Positions 41,913 to 50,559 of a stretch of DNA of 54,866 bases are shown here, in pieces. The number at the start of each line of letters is the position of its first letter. The first letter of the stretch is position 1. Under the pieces are notes generated by a model. It was not told where the DNA came from and searched no databases. It saw nothing but the letters and a program-made list of their open reading frames with translations. A program made the translations under genes and the position numbers. The DNA comes from Cohnella xylanilytica (GTDB lineage: Bacteria > Bacillota > Bacilli > Paenibacillales > Paenibacillaceae). The stretch covers positions 1-54,866 of the forward strand of contig NZ_JACJVR010000013.1 of the NCBI RefSeq assembly GCF_014212175.1. The letters run 5' to 3'.

Positions 41913-43391
41913 CTATTCGGTTAAGGGAGGAACGTCGTCGTCGCTGTCCAGGAAGGCCTTCACCCGATCCCGGTACCGCTCCTTCAACGAATAATTCTGA
42001 TACAGCCTGGACGCCACCCGCGTCGAATCCCCGAAGAAAAATCGCTCGTACAGCGTCTGTCTTCCGCCGAAGGGGCCGGCGCTCATCTCCCAGGCGAGCC
42101 TCAGCAGAGCGACCTTCCTCCGGGCGTCCGTCTTTTCCCCCTTCAAATAAGTCTCGAGCAAGGCCCCGTTCTCCGAATCGAAGTCCTTCTCTCCCGGAAT
42201 CATGATCAGGCTTCCCGCCCCGATCAGCTGCAGGATCTCGACGATCCGGGGGTACAGGCGGGGGTAGAGGAAGTTGGCGCTGTACAGAATGTCGGGATTC
42301 GGCGCGAGCAGCCCGAACCGGTCGCGGACGGCCCCGGCCTCCGCCGCCAGCAGCATCGCCTTCAGCGCCTCCGCCATGGCGATCGCTTCCGCCGCCTTCT
42401 CCACGACGTGCGAATACCCGGCCAATCCGAACGAATCCACCATCTGCTCCAGCGTTCCGAAGGCGAATTCGGTCTTGGCGACGATCCGGGCGAGAATCTG
42501 ATGGGAGACGTGCGTGTGGAACCGGCTATGCTCAAGCCAGGCGTTGACCATGAAGGGGTCGCCGAGCAGGAAGATTCTCTCTTCCGGAACGAGCACTTGG
42601 TCGAAGATCGCCAGCGTATCCATCTCGTCGAACCGCGAGCTCAGCGGATAGTCGTAGCGGGAGCCGTCCGTCGCCCAGTTCTCCCGGCAGACGAACCGAA
42701 GGCCGGGCACGTTGTTCGGGACGGCGAAGACGAAGGCGTACGGGTTCTCCTCGGCGGACAGGTGCGGCAGCGGGACCGGGAACACGAGAAGCTCTTCGGC
42801 CGTCGCCCCCTGCGTCGTCATCAGGAACGCTCCGCTGACGACGATCCCGTCTTCGGTTCTCCGCTCGACGCGCGCCGCGGCCGGAATCTCCAGCGTCTTC
42901 AGGAAGGAGGACAGCCTGGCGGCCGGAGGCTGGACGAACGCGTGGGACAGCGTCACGTCGCGATCCCGGCAATAGGCGTAATAGCGCTTCGCGTTGTCGG
43001 CCCATCGGGGATATTCCCGGGCGAAGAGGCCGGCGGTCGCGCCGAACGCCATGATCGCGGTGTTCATGTAATCCGGGGATCTTCCGAGGAAGCCGTGATG
43101 GCGCCCCGCCCAGAGAGACATCATCTCTCTCCGCCGGACCAAATCCCTTCTCGTCCGGGGCGGCAGGAAGGATAGTCCCGCCGGTTCGCCGGTATCCGGC
43201 GCCTCGTAGGTCATGCGGGCCCGGTAACGGTCGTCTGCCTGCATGTCGTACAGCTCCGCTTGCGTCCGAACGAGCCCGCTGAAGGCCGGGTGCTCCGTCA
43301 GGCCGCCGTCGATTCTCTCGCCCTTCAGCCATACGTGCGGCCGGCTCTCCCGGATGCGGGCGACGTATTGTTCTCCCGTCTTGATCGCCAT
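41913..43391 (-). CDS. 4-hydroxyphenylacetate 3-monooxygenase-like flavin oxygenase (HpaB family)
   Basis: 492 residues from ATG 43391 (GGAGGGGG 7 bases upstream). Family active-site residues appear in order: Arg104 and Tyr108 in GRSPDYMN, His150 in VTLSHAFVQPP (compare Arg100, Tyr104, His142 in the Thermus enzyme). The enzyme uses FADH2 and oxygen to hydroxylate phenols. No HpaC flavin reductase or aromatic catabolism gene is in the window, so the true substrate and reductase are unknown. It follows the mannosidase promoter region back-to-tail. Confidence 0.88.
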   Translation of the reverse strand: MAIKTGEQYVARIRESRPHVWLKGERIDGGLTEHPAFSGLVRTQAELYDMQADDRYRARMTYEAPDTGEPAGLSFLPPRTRRDLVRRREMMSLWAGRHHGFLGRSPDYMNTAIMAFGATAGLFAREYPRWADNAKRYYAYCRDRDVTLSHAFVQPPAARLSSFLKTLEIPAAARVERRTEDGIVVSGAFLMTTQGATAEELLVFPVPLPHLSAEENPYAFVFAVPNNVPGLRFVCRENWATDGSRYDYPLSSRFDEMDTLAIFDQVLVPEERIFLLGDPFMVNAWLEHSRFHTHVSHQILARIVAKTEFAFGTLEQMVDSFGLAGYSHVVEKAAEAIAMAEALKAMLLAAEAGAVRDRFGLLAPNPDILYSANFLYPRLYPRIVEILQLIGAGSLIMIPGEKDFDSENGALLETYLKGEKTDARRKVALLRLAWEMSAGPFGGRQTLYERFFFGDSTRVASRLYQNYSLKERYRDRVKAFLDSDDDVPPLTE

Positions 43392-43517
43392 TCGCGTGCC
43401 CCCTCCATGTCGAGAATCGCGGCGCCTCGAGCGGGATCCGTCCAAGCGGGCCGCCGGGCGATGCCGCCGCCTCACCAGCATATGAAGCGGGAGTGCCCCC
43501 AGGTTCCCCGTATACGC

Positions 43518-43545
43518 AAAAATCCGCGACGCCAGGATCGCGGAT
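43518..43545 (-). terminator. Terminator of the PLD gene
   Basis: Stem ATCCGCGA/TCGCGGAT (8 bp) followed by TTTTTGCG on the minus strand. Confidence 0.8.
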
Positions 43546-43590
43546 AAGGCGGCTTCGAGTCGCGGACGGCCGGCAGCGCGAACGCCGCCG

Positions 43591-44454
43591 TCAGCCAGCC
43601 GCCTTCCGGAAGCCGGCCGCTTCGGCTTCCGCCTCGGTGCAGAACAGGGCTTCCTCCTTCGTTCTCTCGTACTGGGCCCCGCCCGGCACGTGATAGATCT
43701 TGTCGCCCTTCGAATTGATGTTGCCTTTGATGCGGGGGTTCTTGCACGACGCGGGAGCGGCGGTCTTCCCGGCTCCGCCGTCTTCCCCGGCTTCCCCCGC
43801 CTCTCCGTCGGTCCCGGTGTCTTCGGCTCCGGCCGCATCGGAAGGCGTCTTCTCCTCGGGCATCGCGATCGAAGCCCGCAGCGTCTCGAAGTCGTTGTCG
43901 TCGTTCCACATCGCCTCGAAGCGCTCGGAGAACGAGCGCGCGATCTCGGCGTCGCGGAACGCCATGAAGATCTCGTCGTTGGTCGTGCTCGCCGACTTCG
44001 AATAATTGAAGGAACCGGTCGTGGCGACCTCTCCGTCGGCGATCGTCATCTTGAGGTGCATCAGCCCGCTGTGGCTGTTGATCTTCAGCGGAATGCCGGC
44101 GCTGCCGAGCAGCTTGAGCGCTTCCTTCTGCGACTTGCCTCCCGATTGGATGCGGTCCGTGATGATCCGCACCTTCACGCCCCGGCCCGCCGCGTTCTTG
44201 ATCGCCTGCACGATATCCGGGTAGGTCAAGCTGTAGATCGCGATGTCGAGCGTCTCGGACGCTCCGTCGATCACTTCGATCAGCTTCTTCTCCGGATGCT
44301 GGTCCGCTTGCGTGAACGCCCATTCGACCTGTCCATCCTTAAGGTCCGCGGTCGACGCTTCGCGAACGGACGGCCCCGCCGCCGAGCATCCCCCGAGCAG
44401 CAGAGCCGCTGTCATAATGAGCGCGCTTCCTGTTCTCCAACGCATGCCTGTCAT
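43591..44454 (-). CDS. Phospholipase D-like nuclease, lipoprotein
   Basis: 287 residues from ATG 44454. Lipoprotein signal with lipobox LGGC (Cys23), then one PLD/nuclease domain with the HKD motif H133-x-K135...D140 (LMHLKMTIADGEVATTGSFNYS in part). A single HKD implies a homodimer, as in Nuc-type endonucleases. A Gly/Glu/Ala linker (about 205-235) leads to a C-terminal module CKNPRIKGNINSKGDKIYHVPG...CTEAEAEAAGFRKA, a cysteine-containing domain also seen, from memory, on secreted thermonucleases. Probably a surface DNase or phosphodiesterase for nutrient uptake or defence. Confidence 0.88.
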   Translation of the reverse strand: MTGMRWRTGSALIMTAALLLGGCSAAGPSVREASTADLKDGQVEWAFTQADQHPEKKLIEVIDGASETLDIAIYSLTYPDIVQAIKNAAGRGVKVRIITDRIQSGGKSQKEALKLLGSAGIPLKINSHSGLMHLKMTIADGEVATTGSFNYSKSASTTNDEIFMAFRDAEIARSFSERFEAMWNDDNDFETLRASIAMPEEKTPSDAAGAEDTGTDGEAGEAGEDGGAGKTAAPASCKNPRIKGNINSKGDKIYHVPGGAQYERTKEEALFCTEAEAEAAGFRKAAG

Positions 44455-44560
44455 TCCATCCTCTCCGTCTCCCAAGCGTGACAACCCGAAATTCCATTAT
44501 CCATCGGGTCCCGCGCCAAGTCAACGGAGGGCGGGGCTCACGGCCTCGCCGGACGGCGTC

Positions 44561-45643
44561 TTACCGAAGCGGCATCGGAGCCGGCCGCTCGCATGAGCTC
44601 GTCATCTTGTAATGGACTCCTTGCTCGGAAGCGTCGTGGAAGCCGTGCATCGCTTCCAGCACGTGGAACGCGAGCTCCCCGTTCGCGCGGTGCGGCCTTC
44701 CCGTCAGGATCGCCTCCGCCATGTCCGCCGCCCCGATGCCGCGGGCGTTGTCGGCGTTGCCGTGCGTCAGCGGAATCTCGCTCCACTCCTTCGCCCCGGC
44801 GCGCCGGACGAGGACCGGGCCGCCGAAGGTGTTCGGGTCCGGCACGAGCAGCGTTCCCGCGCTTCCGTACACTTCGATGCGCGGCAACTGCGAGCCGCCC
44901 TTCGTGTCGAAGCTGGTGAGCAGCGTTCCGATCGGGCCGGCCGCGAAGTCCAGAATGCCCGCCACGTGCGTCGGCACGTCGACCTGGATCGTCTGGCCCC
45001 GCTTCGGCTCGCTCGTGATCGTCCGTTCGGGGAACGACGCGCGCGCCGAACCGGTCACCCGCGAGATCGGGCCGAGCATCGCCACGAGGGCGGTCAAGTA
45101 ATACGGCCCCATATCGAACATCGGGCCGCCGCCCTTCTTGTAATAGAACTCCGGATCCGGGTGCCAGCTCTCGTGGCCTCCGCTCATCATGAACGCCGTG
45201 GCGCCGATCGGCGTGCCGATCCAGCCGTCCTCGATCAGCTTGACGCAGGTCTGGATGCCGCCGCCGAGGAACGTGTCCGGCGCTCCGCCGACGAGCAGGC
45301 CGCGCTTCGCGGCCGTCTCCAGCACTTGCCTTCCTTCCTCGCGCGTGACGGACAGCGGCTTCTCCACGTAGACGTGCTTCCCGGCTTCCAAGGCTTGAAT
45401 GTTCACCGACGCGTGGGCCTGCGGAATCGTCAGGTTAATGACCATATCGATGTCGTCCGCCGCCAGCAGCTCTTCGACCGAGCAGCCGCGAACGCCGTGC
45501 TCGGCCGCCTTCGCCTTGGCGCGCTCCACGTTCAAGTCCGCGCACGCGACGATCTCCATCGAATCGAACCGGCTCCCGTTCTGGAAGTAGATTCCGCTGA
45601 TATTGCCCGTTCCGATGATGCCCGCTCTTATTTTTTTCCCCAT
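44561..45643 (-). CDS. Gfo/Idh/MocA-family sugar oxidoreductase
   Basis: 360 residues. Rossmann motif [16 protein letters not shown] near the start, EKPLSV (VYVEKPLS) of the NAD(P) site, and [21 protein letters not shown] in the substrate domain. Oxidises or reduces a sugar or polyol with NAD(P). Third gene of the lacI-thuA-gfo operon, 30 bases after thuA; the substrate is likely the sugar sensed by the LacI protein. Confidence 0.92.
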   Translation of the reverse strand: MGKKIRAGIIGTGNISGIYFQNGSRFDSMEIVACADLNVERAKAKAAEHGVRGCSVEELLAADDIDMVINLTIPQAHASVNIQALEAGKHVYVEKPLSVTREEGRQVLETAAKRGLLVGGAPDTFLGGGIQTCVKLIEDGWIGTPIGATAFMMSGGHESWHPDPEFYYKKGGGPMFDMGPYYLTALVAMLGPISRVTGSARASFPERTITSEPKRGQTIQVDVPTHVAGILDFAAGPIGTLLTSFDTKGGSQLPRIEVYGSAGTLLVPDPNTFGGPVLVRRAGAKEWSEIPLTHGNADNARGIGAADMAEAILTGRPHRANGELAFHVLEAMHGFHDASEQGVHYKMTSSCERPAPMPLR

Positions 45644-45673
45644 AATGGCAGTATCCTCCCGCTTGAACGCTCG

Positions 45674-46393
45674 TTATAGTTGGTTGTCGGCCATGCCGGT
45701 ATACGCCGCCGCCGCGGACGACCGTCCCGCGGCCGCCTTGCCCTCCGCGCACCAGAGGAAGCCGCGGCGCATCAATTCCTTCACGACGGGAATCTCGATG
45801 ATATTGGCCTGATGGCCGAGCGAATTGTAGTAGACGCGTCCGACGCCCCAGCGCTTCGTCCAGACGACGGGCATATCGACCGCCTTGTTGAGCGAATGGG
45901 GGCCCGGAACGACGGGGAACCTCGTCGTCGCGAGCACTTCGACCGCCGGGTCGACGTGCAGGTAATACTGCTCGCTCGCCACCTGGAAGTCTTCGATGCC
46001 GTCCGTGAGCGGGCTGGAGGAATGCTTGATGTTCACCGTGTACTCGACGCCGTCGTTGCCCGGATGGGCGACCCATTGGCCGCCGGTCATGAACTGCCAG
46101 TCGACGTTGTCGCGGAACGAGTCGCACATGCCGCCGTGGCAGCCTGCCAGGCCGACGCCCGCCTGGACCGCCTCCGACACGTTGTTCACCCACTGCTGCT
46201 CGATTCTGCCCATCGTCCAGACCGGAACGATGAGGTCTAGGCCCTTCAGCTTCTCTCCTTCCGAGAACGCTTCCAGCGTATCGGACACTTCCACCTCGAA
46301 GTTCTCCTTCTCCAGAACGTCCCGGAAAATATCCGCGACCTGGCGGGGCTGATGGCCGTCCCAGCCGCCCCATACGATCAATGCTTTTCTCAT
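45674..46393 (-). CDS. ThuA-family protein
   Basis: 239 residues. ThuA/GATase-like fold: ALIVWGGWDGHQPRQVADIF, LIVPVWTMGRIEQQW, GVGLAGCHGGMCDSFRDNVDWQFMTGGQWVAHPG, ending GRVYYNSLGHQANIIEIPVVKELMRRGFLWCAEG. In rhizobia ThuA and its partner ThuB (a Gfo/Idh protein) oxidise trehalose to 3-keto forms; the pairing here is similar. It lies 16 bases after the LacI gene. Confidence 0.9.
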   Translation of the reverse strand: MRKALIVWGGWDGHQPRQVADIFRDVLEKENFEVEVSDTLEAFSEGEKLKGLDLIVPVWTMGRIEQQWVNNVSEAVQAGVGLAGCHGGMCDSFRDNVDWQFMTGGQWVAHPGNDGVEYTVNIKHSSSPLTDGIEDFQVASEQYYLHVDPAVEVLATTRFPVVPGPHSLNKAVDMPVVWTKRWGVGRVYYNSLGHQANIIEIPVVKELMRRGFLWCAEGKAAAGRSSAAAAYTGMADNQL

Positions 46394-46409
46394 GAATGCA
46401 CCTGCTTCC

Positions 46410-47429
46410 TTAAATTAGGCTGGACTTCCGAACGATCAACCGAGTGCTCAGCGTCTCTCGGAACGGCCTCAGCCCTTCTTCGCTCTTCCGCCCTTCCAGC
46501 AGTCTCTCCGCCGCCAGCTTCCCCATCTCGTAGAAAGGAACCTCGACGGTCGTCAGAGGAGGATCGAACAGCGATGCGGCGTCGGAGTCGTCGTACCCGA
46601 CGACCGGCAGAGCCTCCGGCATCCGGCAGCCTTGCTCGCGCAGCCCTTGAATGAGGCCGATCGCCATCCGGTCGTTGGCGCAGACGAGCGCGTCGAGGCG
46701 CTCCAGATCGCGCCGCACGGCGGAGGCGGCTTCGAACCCGCTCGTCCGGCTGTAATTCCCTTCGTAGATCAAATCCGGATCGGCCGGCGCTCCCGCTTCC
46801 TCCATCGCCTTCCGGTAGCCTTGGGCCCGGTCCGCGCTGTTGGAATAGCGGGCGGAGCCGTTCAGGAAGCCGATTCGGCGGCGGCCGGCGTCCAGCAGAT
46901 GCTTCGTCGCCAGATAGCTTCCGGTCACGTGGTCCGCGCAGACGGAAGGGATGCGCGGATCGTCGTACCTCTGGTCGACGACGCAGAACGGCAGCCCGAG
47001 CTCGGCCATCCGGACGATCGATTCCATCTCCCGGGGCTGGTAGCTCGCTCCGAGGACAAGGCACGCGTCCACCCGCTGCGTGGCGAAGAGCGAAGCGTAG
47101 TCGTACGCTTCTCCCGGGTCCCGGTACAGAAGCAGCAGCCCTTGGCCGGACTCCCGAACCGCTTCGCCGATCCCGCTTAGGATCTCGGAGAAGTAGAAGG
47201 TGGAGAAAAGATGGACCTTCGGAACATGCGGCAGCACGACTCCGATGTTGCCGCTCTTGCCGCGGGCGAAGCTGGCCGCCACCGCGTTAAGCTGGTAGCC
47301 GAGCTTCTCGGCCGCCTCCCTCACGCGCGCCCGGGTCGACTCCTTGATCGGCCCGACCCCGTTCAGCACCCGGGACACCGTCGCTTCCGACACGCCCGCG
47401 AGTTCCGCCACTTCTTTGCGCGTCGCCAT
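46410..47429 (-). CDS. LacI-family transcriptional regulator
   Basis: 339 residues from ATG 47429, the usual N-terminus for the family (MATRKEVAELAGVSEATVSRVLNG); in-frame ATGs at 47441 and 47462 are alternatives. GGGAGGG lies about 12 bases upstream. DNA-binding domain 1-50, hinge, then a periplasmic-binding-like sugar domain with IGVVLPHVPKVH. It should control its own operon through the palindrome over its -10 element. Confidence 0.93.
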   Translation of the reverse strand: MATRKEVAELAGVSEATVSRVLNGVGPIKESTRARVREAAEKLGYQLNAVAASFARGKSGNIGVVLPHVPKVHLFSTFYFSEILSGIGEAVRESGQGLLLLYRDPGEAYDYASLFATQRVDACLVLGASYQPREMESIVRMAELGLPFCVVDQRYDDPRIPSVCADHVTGSYLATKHLLDAGRRRIGFLNGSARYSNSADRAQGYRKAMEEAGAPADPDLIYEGNYSRTSGFEAASAVRRDLERLDALVCANDRMAIGLIQGLREQGCRMPEALPVVGYDDSDAASLFDPPLTTVEVPFYEMGKLAAERLLEGRKSEEGLRPFRETLSTRLIVRKSSLI

Positions 47430-47470
47430 CGCTTGTCGCATCCCTCCCGCCTCGTTTGCCATGATCCTAC

Positions 47471-47515
47471 AATGTACACGCGTACATTATGACACCGCCA
47501 ATCCCTTCGCGTCAA
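47471..47515 (-). promoter_or_regulatory. Promoter and operator of the LacI-ThuA-Gfo operon
   Basis: TTGACG (47510-47515), 18-base spacer, CATAAT (47486-47491) on the minus strand. The palindrome AATGTAC-ACGC-GTACATT (47471-47488) overlaps the -10 and the start point, a typical LacI-family repressor site. Confidence 0.75.
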
Positions 47516-48309
47516 TGGGACGATCCAAAATATTCGAGGGGAAAATGAAACGGAAAGGGGGTGAGGGCTTATCCCCTTGCCTCAGCTGCTGCCGATACAG
47601 GTGTTCCGTCTGTCGCGCCAAACTCCCTGATGCCCGCCGACATAACTTCCGGGCTATCCCTATACCTCAGTCGCTATCTTTACGAGCTTCCACTATGCCG
47701 CCTATTGTTCGACTCCACTATGCCAGCTTAATATGCTTATCCTCGCTCCTTAGCCGGATCGGGATCATTCGAGCGCTCCCGATTGCCGTTCGTCAGCAGC
47801 CTCTGCCGCGGCATTTGAGGCTTATCCCTATGCCTCAGTGTCGTCGGTTCTATTTATTCGACTATATGGCTTATCCCCGTGGCTCAGTCCGTTTGCATCG
47901 CTAATTTCGAGAGAGGAAATTACCCGCATGGACGGGATAGCGACGTTGGGGACGAATGTAAGCAACCGGATTACTCGCCTGAACGGGAAAGCGACGAAGG
48001 GGTCGGAAGCGAGTAACCCGATTACTCACATATACGGGATAGCGGCGTTGGGGGCGAATGTAAGCAACCGGATTACTCACCTGAACGGGTAAGCGACGAA
48101 TGGGGCGGAAGTGAGCAACAGGGTTACCCGCATAGGAATGTTGCTGAGCGGAGGGGATAAGCCTATAAGCTGCGATAAACCGATTACATCCGCATAAAAG
48201 CGCAACCGCCCGACTCTTTAAGCGCGAGCGTCGGCGGTCGCGCTACAGGCATAGCCCACAACACCCCCACCGCCGCATTCAGGTTCCGCAAACATGCCGA
48301 TTCCAGCAT
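47516..48309. repeat. Gene-free stretch: dispersed CTTATCCC-CTCAG repeats and a 51-bp tandem array
   Basis: Copies of the CTTATCCC...CTCAG motif lie at 47568-47585, 47654-47670, 47821-47838, 47870-47887 and, reversed, at 48144-48161. The tandem array is described separately. Open frames here are short and low in coding character; I support no gene. Confidence 0.8.
47919..48122. repeat. 51-bp tandem array with alternating A and B units
   Basis: Four contiguous 51-base units: 47919-47969, 47970-48020, 48021-48071, 48072-48122. Units 1 and 3 resemble each other, as do 2 and 4, giving a 102-base higher period. In units 2 and 4 the ends pair (TTACTCGC with GCGAGTAA; TTACTCAC with GTGAG), the C/G pair of one replaced by A/T in the other. 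The 2/3 junction forms GAGTAA-CCCGA-TTACTC. Units are 17 codons long, but the frame ends in TAA in unit 4. Confidence 0.85.
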
Positions 48310-48340
48310 AAAAAAAACCGCCGGGATCAGTTCCCGGCGG
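48310..48340 (-). terminator. Terminator of the second LtaS-like gene, overlapping its stop codon
   Basis: Stem CCGCCGGGA/TCCCGGCGG (9 bp) followed on the minus strand by TTTTTTTT. The stop codon TGA (48327-48329) is in the loop. Confidence 0.93.
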
Positions 48341-50246
48341 ATGCGGCTGGTTCGGATTCGTTCTCTTGGCTGCCGTCGATCGGCCCGACGTTCGGGTCCT
48401 TATCCGGCAATTGCTTGACGTAGCTGTCGGACAGGTTGAGCAGCTTGAGCGCCCGGTTGTACTGGTCTTCCGTCGAACCGTTCGCGTCTACGCTGTTGTC
48501 GATTACCGAATAGTTCGTGCCGTCCTCGTAGGAGATGCCCGGCAGGAACATGCTCGTGTCGTTGATGAACGAGCCGGTCGGCAGGAAGTGCCTCATCGGC
48601 AGAAGGTTCGTCGTCTGGTTCAGCAGGTCCTCGCCGAAGTGGATCTGATCCTTCAACGAGACGCCCAGCAGGTTGGCGGCGGTCGGAAGGATGTCGATCT
48701 GTCCGCCCGTCTGCTCCCACTTGGCCGGGTAAGTGACGCCCGGAGCGTGCATAATAAGCGGGACGTTGAACATGTCGGTGTAGCCGTAGTCGCGGCCCAT
48801 GACTTCCTTCATCAGGTCTTTCTCTTTGTTGTCCAGCGCGTACAGCGACAGCCCTTGATGGTCGCCGTAGAACAGGATGACGCTGTCGTCCCACAAGCCC
48901 CGCGCCTTCAAGTCTTCGACGAACTGGCCGAGGGCATAGTCCGCGTAGTTCTGGGAGCGAATGTAATCGCCGACGAGAGTGCCTTCGAAGCGCTCCGGCA
49001 GGTCCATCTTGTACTTGCGCTCCGGCAGGTTGAACGGGTGATGCGCGCTCATCGAGAGGATCATCGCGTAGAACGGCTGCTCGGACCGGTCCATCTCTTC
49101 GAGCTTATCGATCGTCTTGTCGAACAGAACCTCGTCCGAGGCTCCGAACGCGACGTGGTCTTCGGTTCCGTAGAATTTCTTGTCGTAATACTTCTGCCAG
49201 CCGAGCGACTTGTACAGCTCCGTGCGGTTCCAGAAGCTGATGTCGTTCGTGTGGAACGTCGCCGTCGCATAGCCGTTGCTTCCCAGCAGCTTCGGCAAGC
49301 TAGGGAGCGCCTTATCCACGTAATTCTGAATCGCCGGCTCGTGCCGCGGGACGTAGAGAGACGTATTGACGACGTACTCCGCGTCGGAAGTCGTTCCCGA
49401 GCCTACGCTCGTATAGAAGTTGTCGTAGTGGAAGTTCTCCGCCGCGAGCTTGTTGATGTTCGGCGTAATCTCCTGGCCGTCGATCTTGAGACCGATCAGG
49501 AAGTTCTGGAACGATTCCATCTGGACGATGATCAGATTCTTGCCTCGGTCCGCCCCGTAGTAAGCGGGAACGAGCGGCGGCTGAATGCCCTTCTGCCGGT
49601 CGATCGCTTCCTGCGTGATGTCCTTCTTGTCGATCATCTCTTCGTCGATCGCCGTATCGGCGAAGATCGTGTACACCTCGTAGTTGAGAATGCCCATTCC
49701 TTCGGCCTTCTTGATCTCGTTCATGCTCGCGTGGTTCGGCCAGATGCTGAAGATGCACAGAACGGCCGAGAGCGAGAACGCCCCCAGAAGGACGCGCCGG
49801 TTCGCCTTCCTCATGCCGATGTTCTTCAGCTTGGCGACCGTCTTCGGACGGAGCATGAAGATGCCGATAATGACGATATCCAGGAAAATAAGCAGATAAT
49901 AGGGATCGATCAGCGAATACGTGCTGTCTCCGACCTTCGTCACTTTGTCGGCTTGGTTCAAGGCGTGATAAGTAACGATGACTCCGTAATACTTGTAATA
50001 CATGAGTACAGCGAAGTAAAGCACCGTCAATAATAGGTTCACGATCATGTAGTAGAGGAACTTCCGCTTGGTCGCGAACCATTCGATGACGCAGAAGACC
50101 ATCCAGAAGAACGGGATCTCCGTCACGACCGTCGCCCACGACGGGCCGTCGTCGAACACGACGAACCAAGCCAGAGCGCCCTTCAGCAGAAGGATAATCG
50201 TGAAGAAAATAAACGGTCTGTTGCGCAACGCCCGAATGACTGACAT
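48327..50246 (-). CDS. Lipoteichoic acid synthase LtaS-like membrane enzyme
   Basis: 639 residues from ATG 50246 (AAGGG 8 bases upstream). Five N-terminal helices, then the extracellular sulfatase-type domain with metal-binding Glu in IIVQMESFQNF, catalytic Thr in SVGSGTTSDAEY and Asp-His in ILFYGDHQGLS. It polymerises or primes glycerol-phosphate chains from phosphatidylglycerol, an essential envelope function in many Firmicutes. Layout and motifs are closer to canonical LtaS than the homologue at 15855-17849. A sigma-A promoter and a leader with a hairpin-T-run precede it. Confidence 0.93.
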   Translation of the reverse strand: MSVIRALRNRPFIFFTIILLLKGALAWFVVFDDGPSWATVVTEIPFFWMVFCVIEWFATKRKFLYYMIVNLLLTVLYFAVLMYYKYYGVIVTYHALNQADKVTKVGDSTYSLIDPYYLLIFLDIVIIGIFMLRPKTVAKLKNIGMRKANRRVLLGAFSLSAVLCIFSIWPNHASMNEIKKAEGMGILNYEVYTIFADTAIDEEMIDKKDITQEAIDRQKGIQPPLVPAYYGADRGKNLIIVQMESFQNFLIGLKIDGQEITPNINKLAAENFHYDNFYTSVGSGTTSDAEYVVNTSLYVPRHEPAIQNYVDKALPSLPKLLGSNGYATATFHTNDISFWNRTELYKSLGWQKYYDKKFYGTEDHVAFGASDEVLFDKTIDKLEEMDRSEQPFYAMILSMSAHHPFNLPERKYKMDLPERFEGTLVGDYIRSQNYADYALGQFVEDLKARGLWDDSVILFYGDHQGLSLYALDNKEKDLMKEVMGRDYGYTDMFNVPLIMHAPGVTYPAKWEQTGGQIDILPTAANLLGVSLKDQIHFGEDLLNQTTNLLPMRHFLPTGSFINDTSMFLPGISYEDGTNYSVIDNSVDANGSTEDQYNRALKLLNLSDSYVKQLPDKDPNVGPIDGSQENESEPAASAGN

Positions 50247-50277
50247 CGCTATATCCCTTCCTTCCTTGCGCACGCGC

Positions 50278-50307
50278 AAAAAACAGGCTGAGCGGCTTGC
50301 AGCCTGT
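50278..50307 (-). terminator. Terminator-like hairpin in the ltaS-like leader
   Basis: Stem ACAGGCT/AGCCTGT (7 bp) followed by TTTTTT, located between the promoter (50361-50389) and the start codon (50246) of the LtaS-like gene. It could attenuate transcription. Confidence 0.6.
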
Positions 50308-50309
50308 CT

Positions 50310-50336
50310 TTAGAGGCGTTCCTTGATGTTTTTCAT
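50310..50336 (-). CDS. Possible 8-residue leader peptide
   Basis: ATG-to-TAA frame encoding MKNIKERL, ending three bases before the leader hairpin. No clear Shine-Dalgarno precedes it. It could couple translation to the terminator, or be chance. Confidence 0.25.
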   Translation of the reverse strand: MKNIKERL

Positions 50337-50360
50337 AGGCGTACAGGATTGATAGAGACC

Positions 50361-50389
50361 ATTATGATGCTCAAATATTATTTTGTCAA
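50361..50389 (-). promoter_or_regulatory. Sigma-A promoter of the LtaS-like gene
   Basis: TTGACA (50384-50389), 17-base spacer, CATAAT (50361-50366), minus strand. The leader would be about 110 bases long. Confidence 0.85.
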
Positions 50390-50465
50390 AAAGAAACTTA
50401 TTCCGACGATACGATTTTATAAACATTTTAGGATGGATTGAAACACTTCGCCAGCCCAAAAGCAA

Positions 50466-50485
50466 AAGCCGCCCGCGGGCGGCTT
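50466..50485 (-). terminator. Terminator of the polyketide operon
   Basis: AAGCCGCCC-GC-GGGCGGCTT followed on the minus strand by TTGCTTTT. The short run makes it moderate. Confidence 0.65.
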
Positions 50486-50559
50486 GTCCGCTCGCCGGAA
50501 GGCCGCCGGCGGACGCCCGCGGAGGCTCTTCCGCCGACCGCGGGCTTCGGCGGGAGAGC

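Noticed and set aside
47838..48092. Open frame with 17-residue repeats
   Set aside because: The 51-base unit length keeps any frame open; the frame ends in the middle of unit 4, lacks a ribosome binding site, and structure explains the conservation better.
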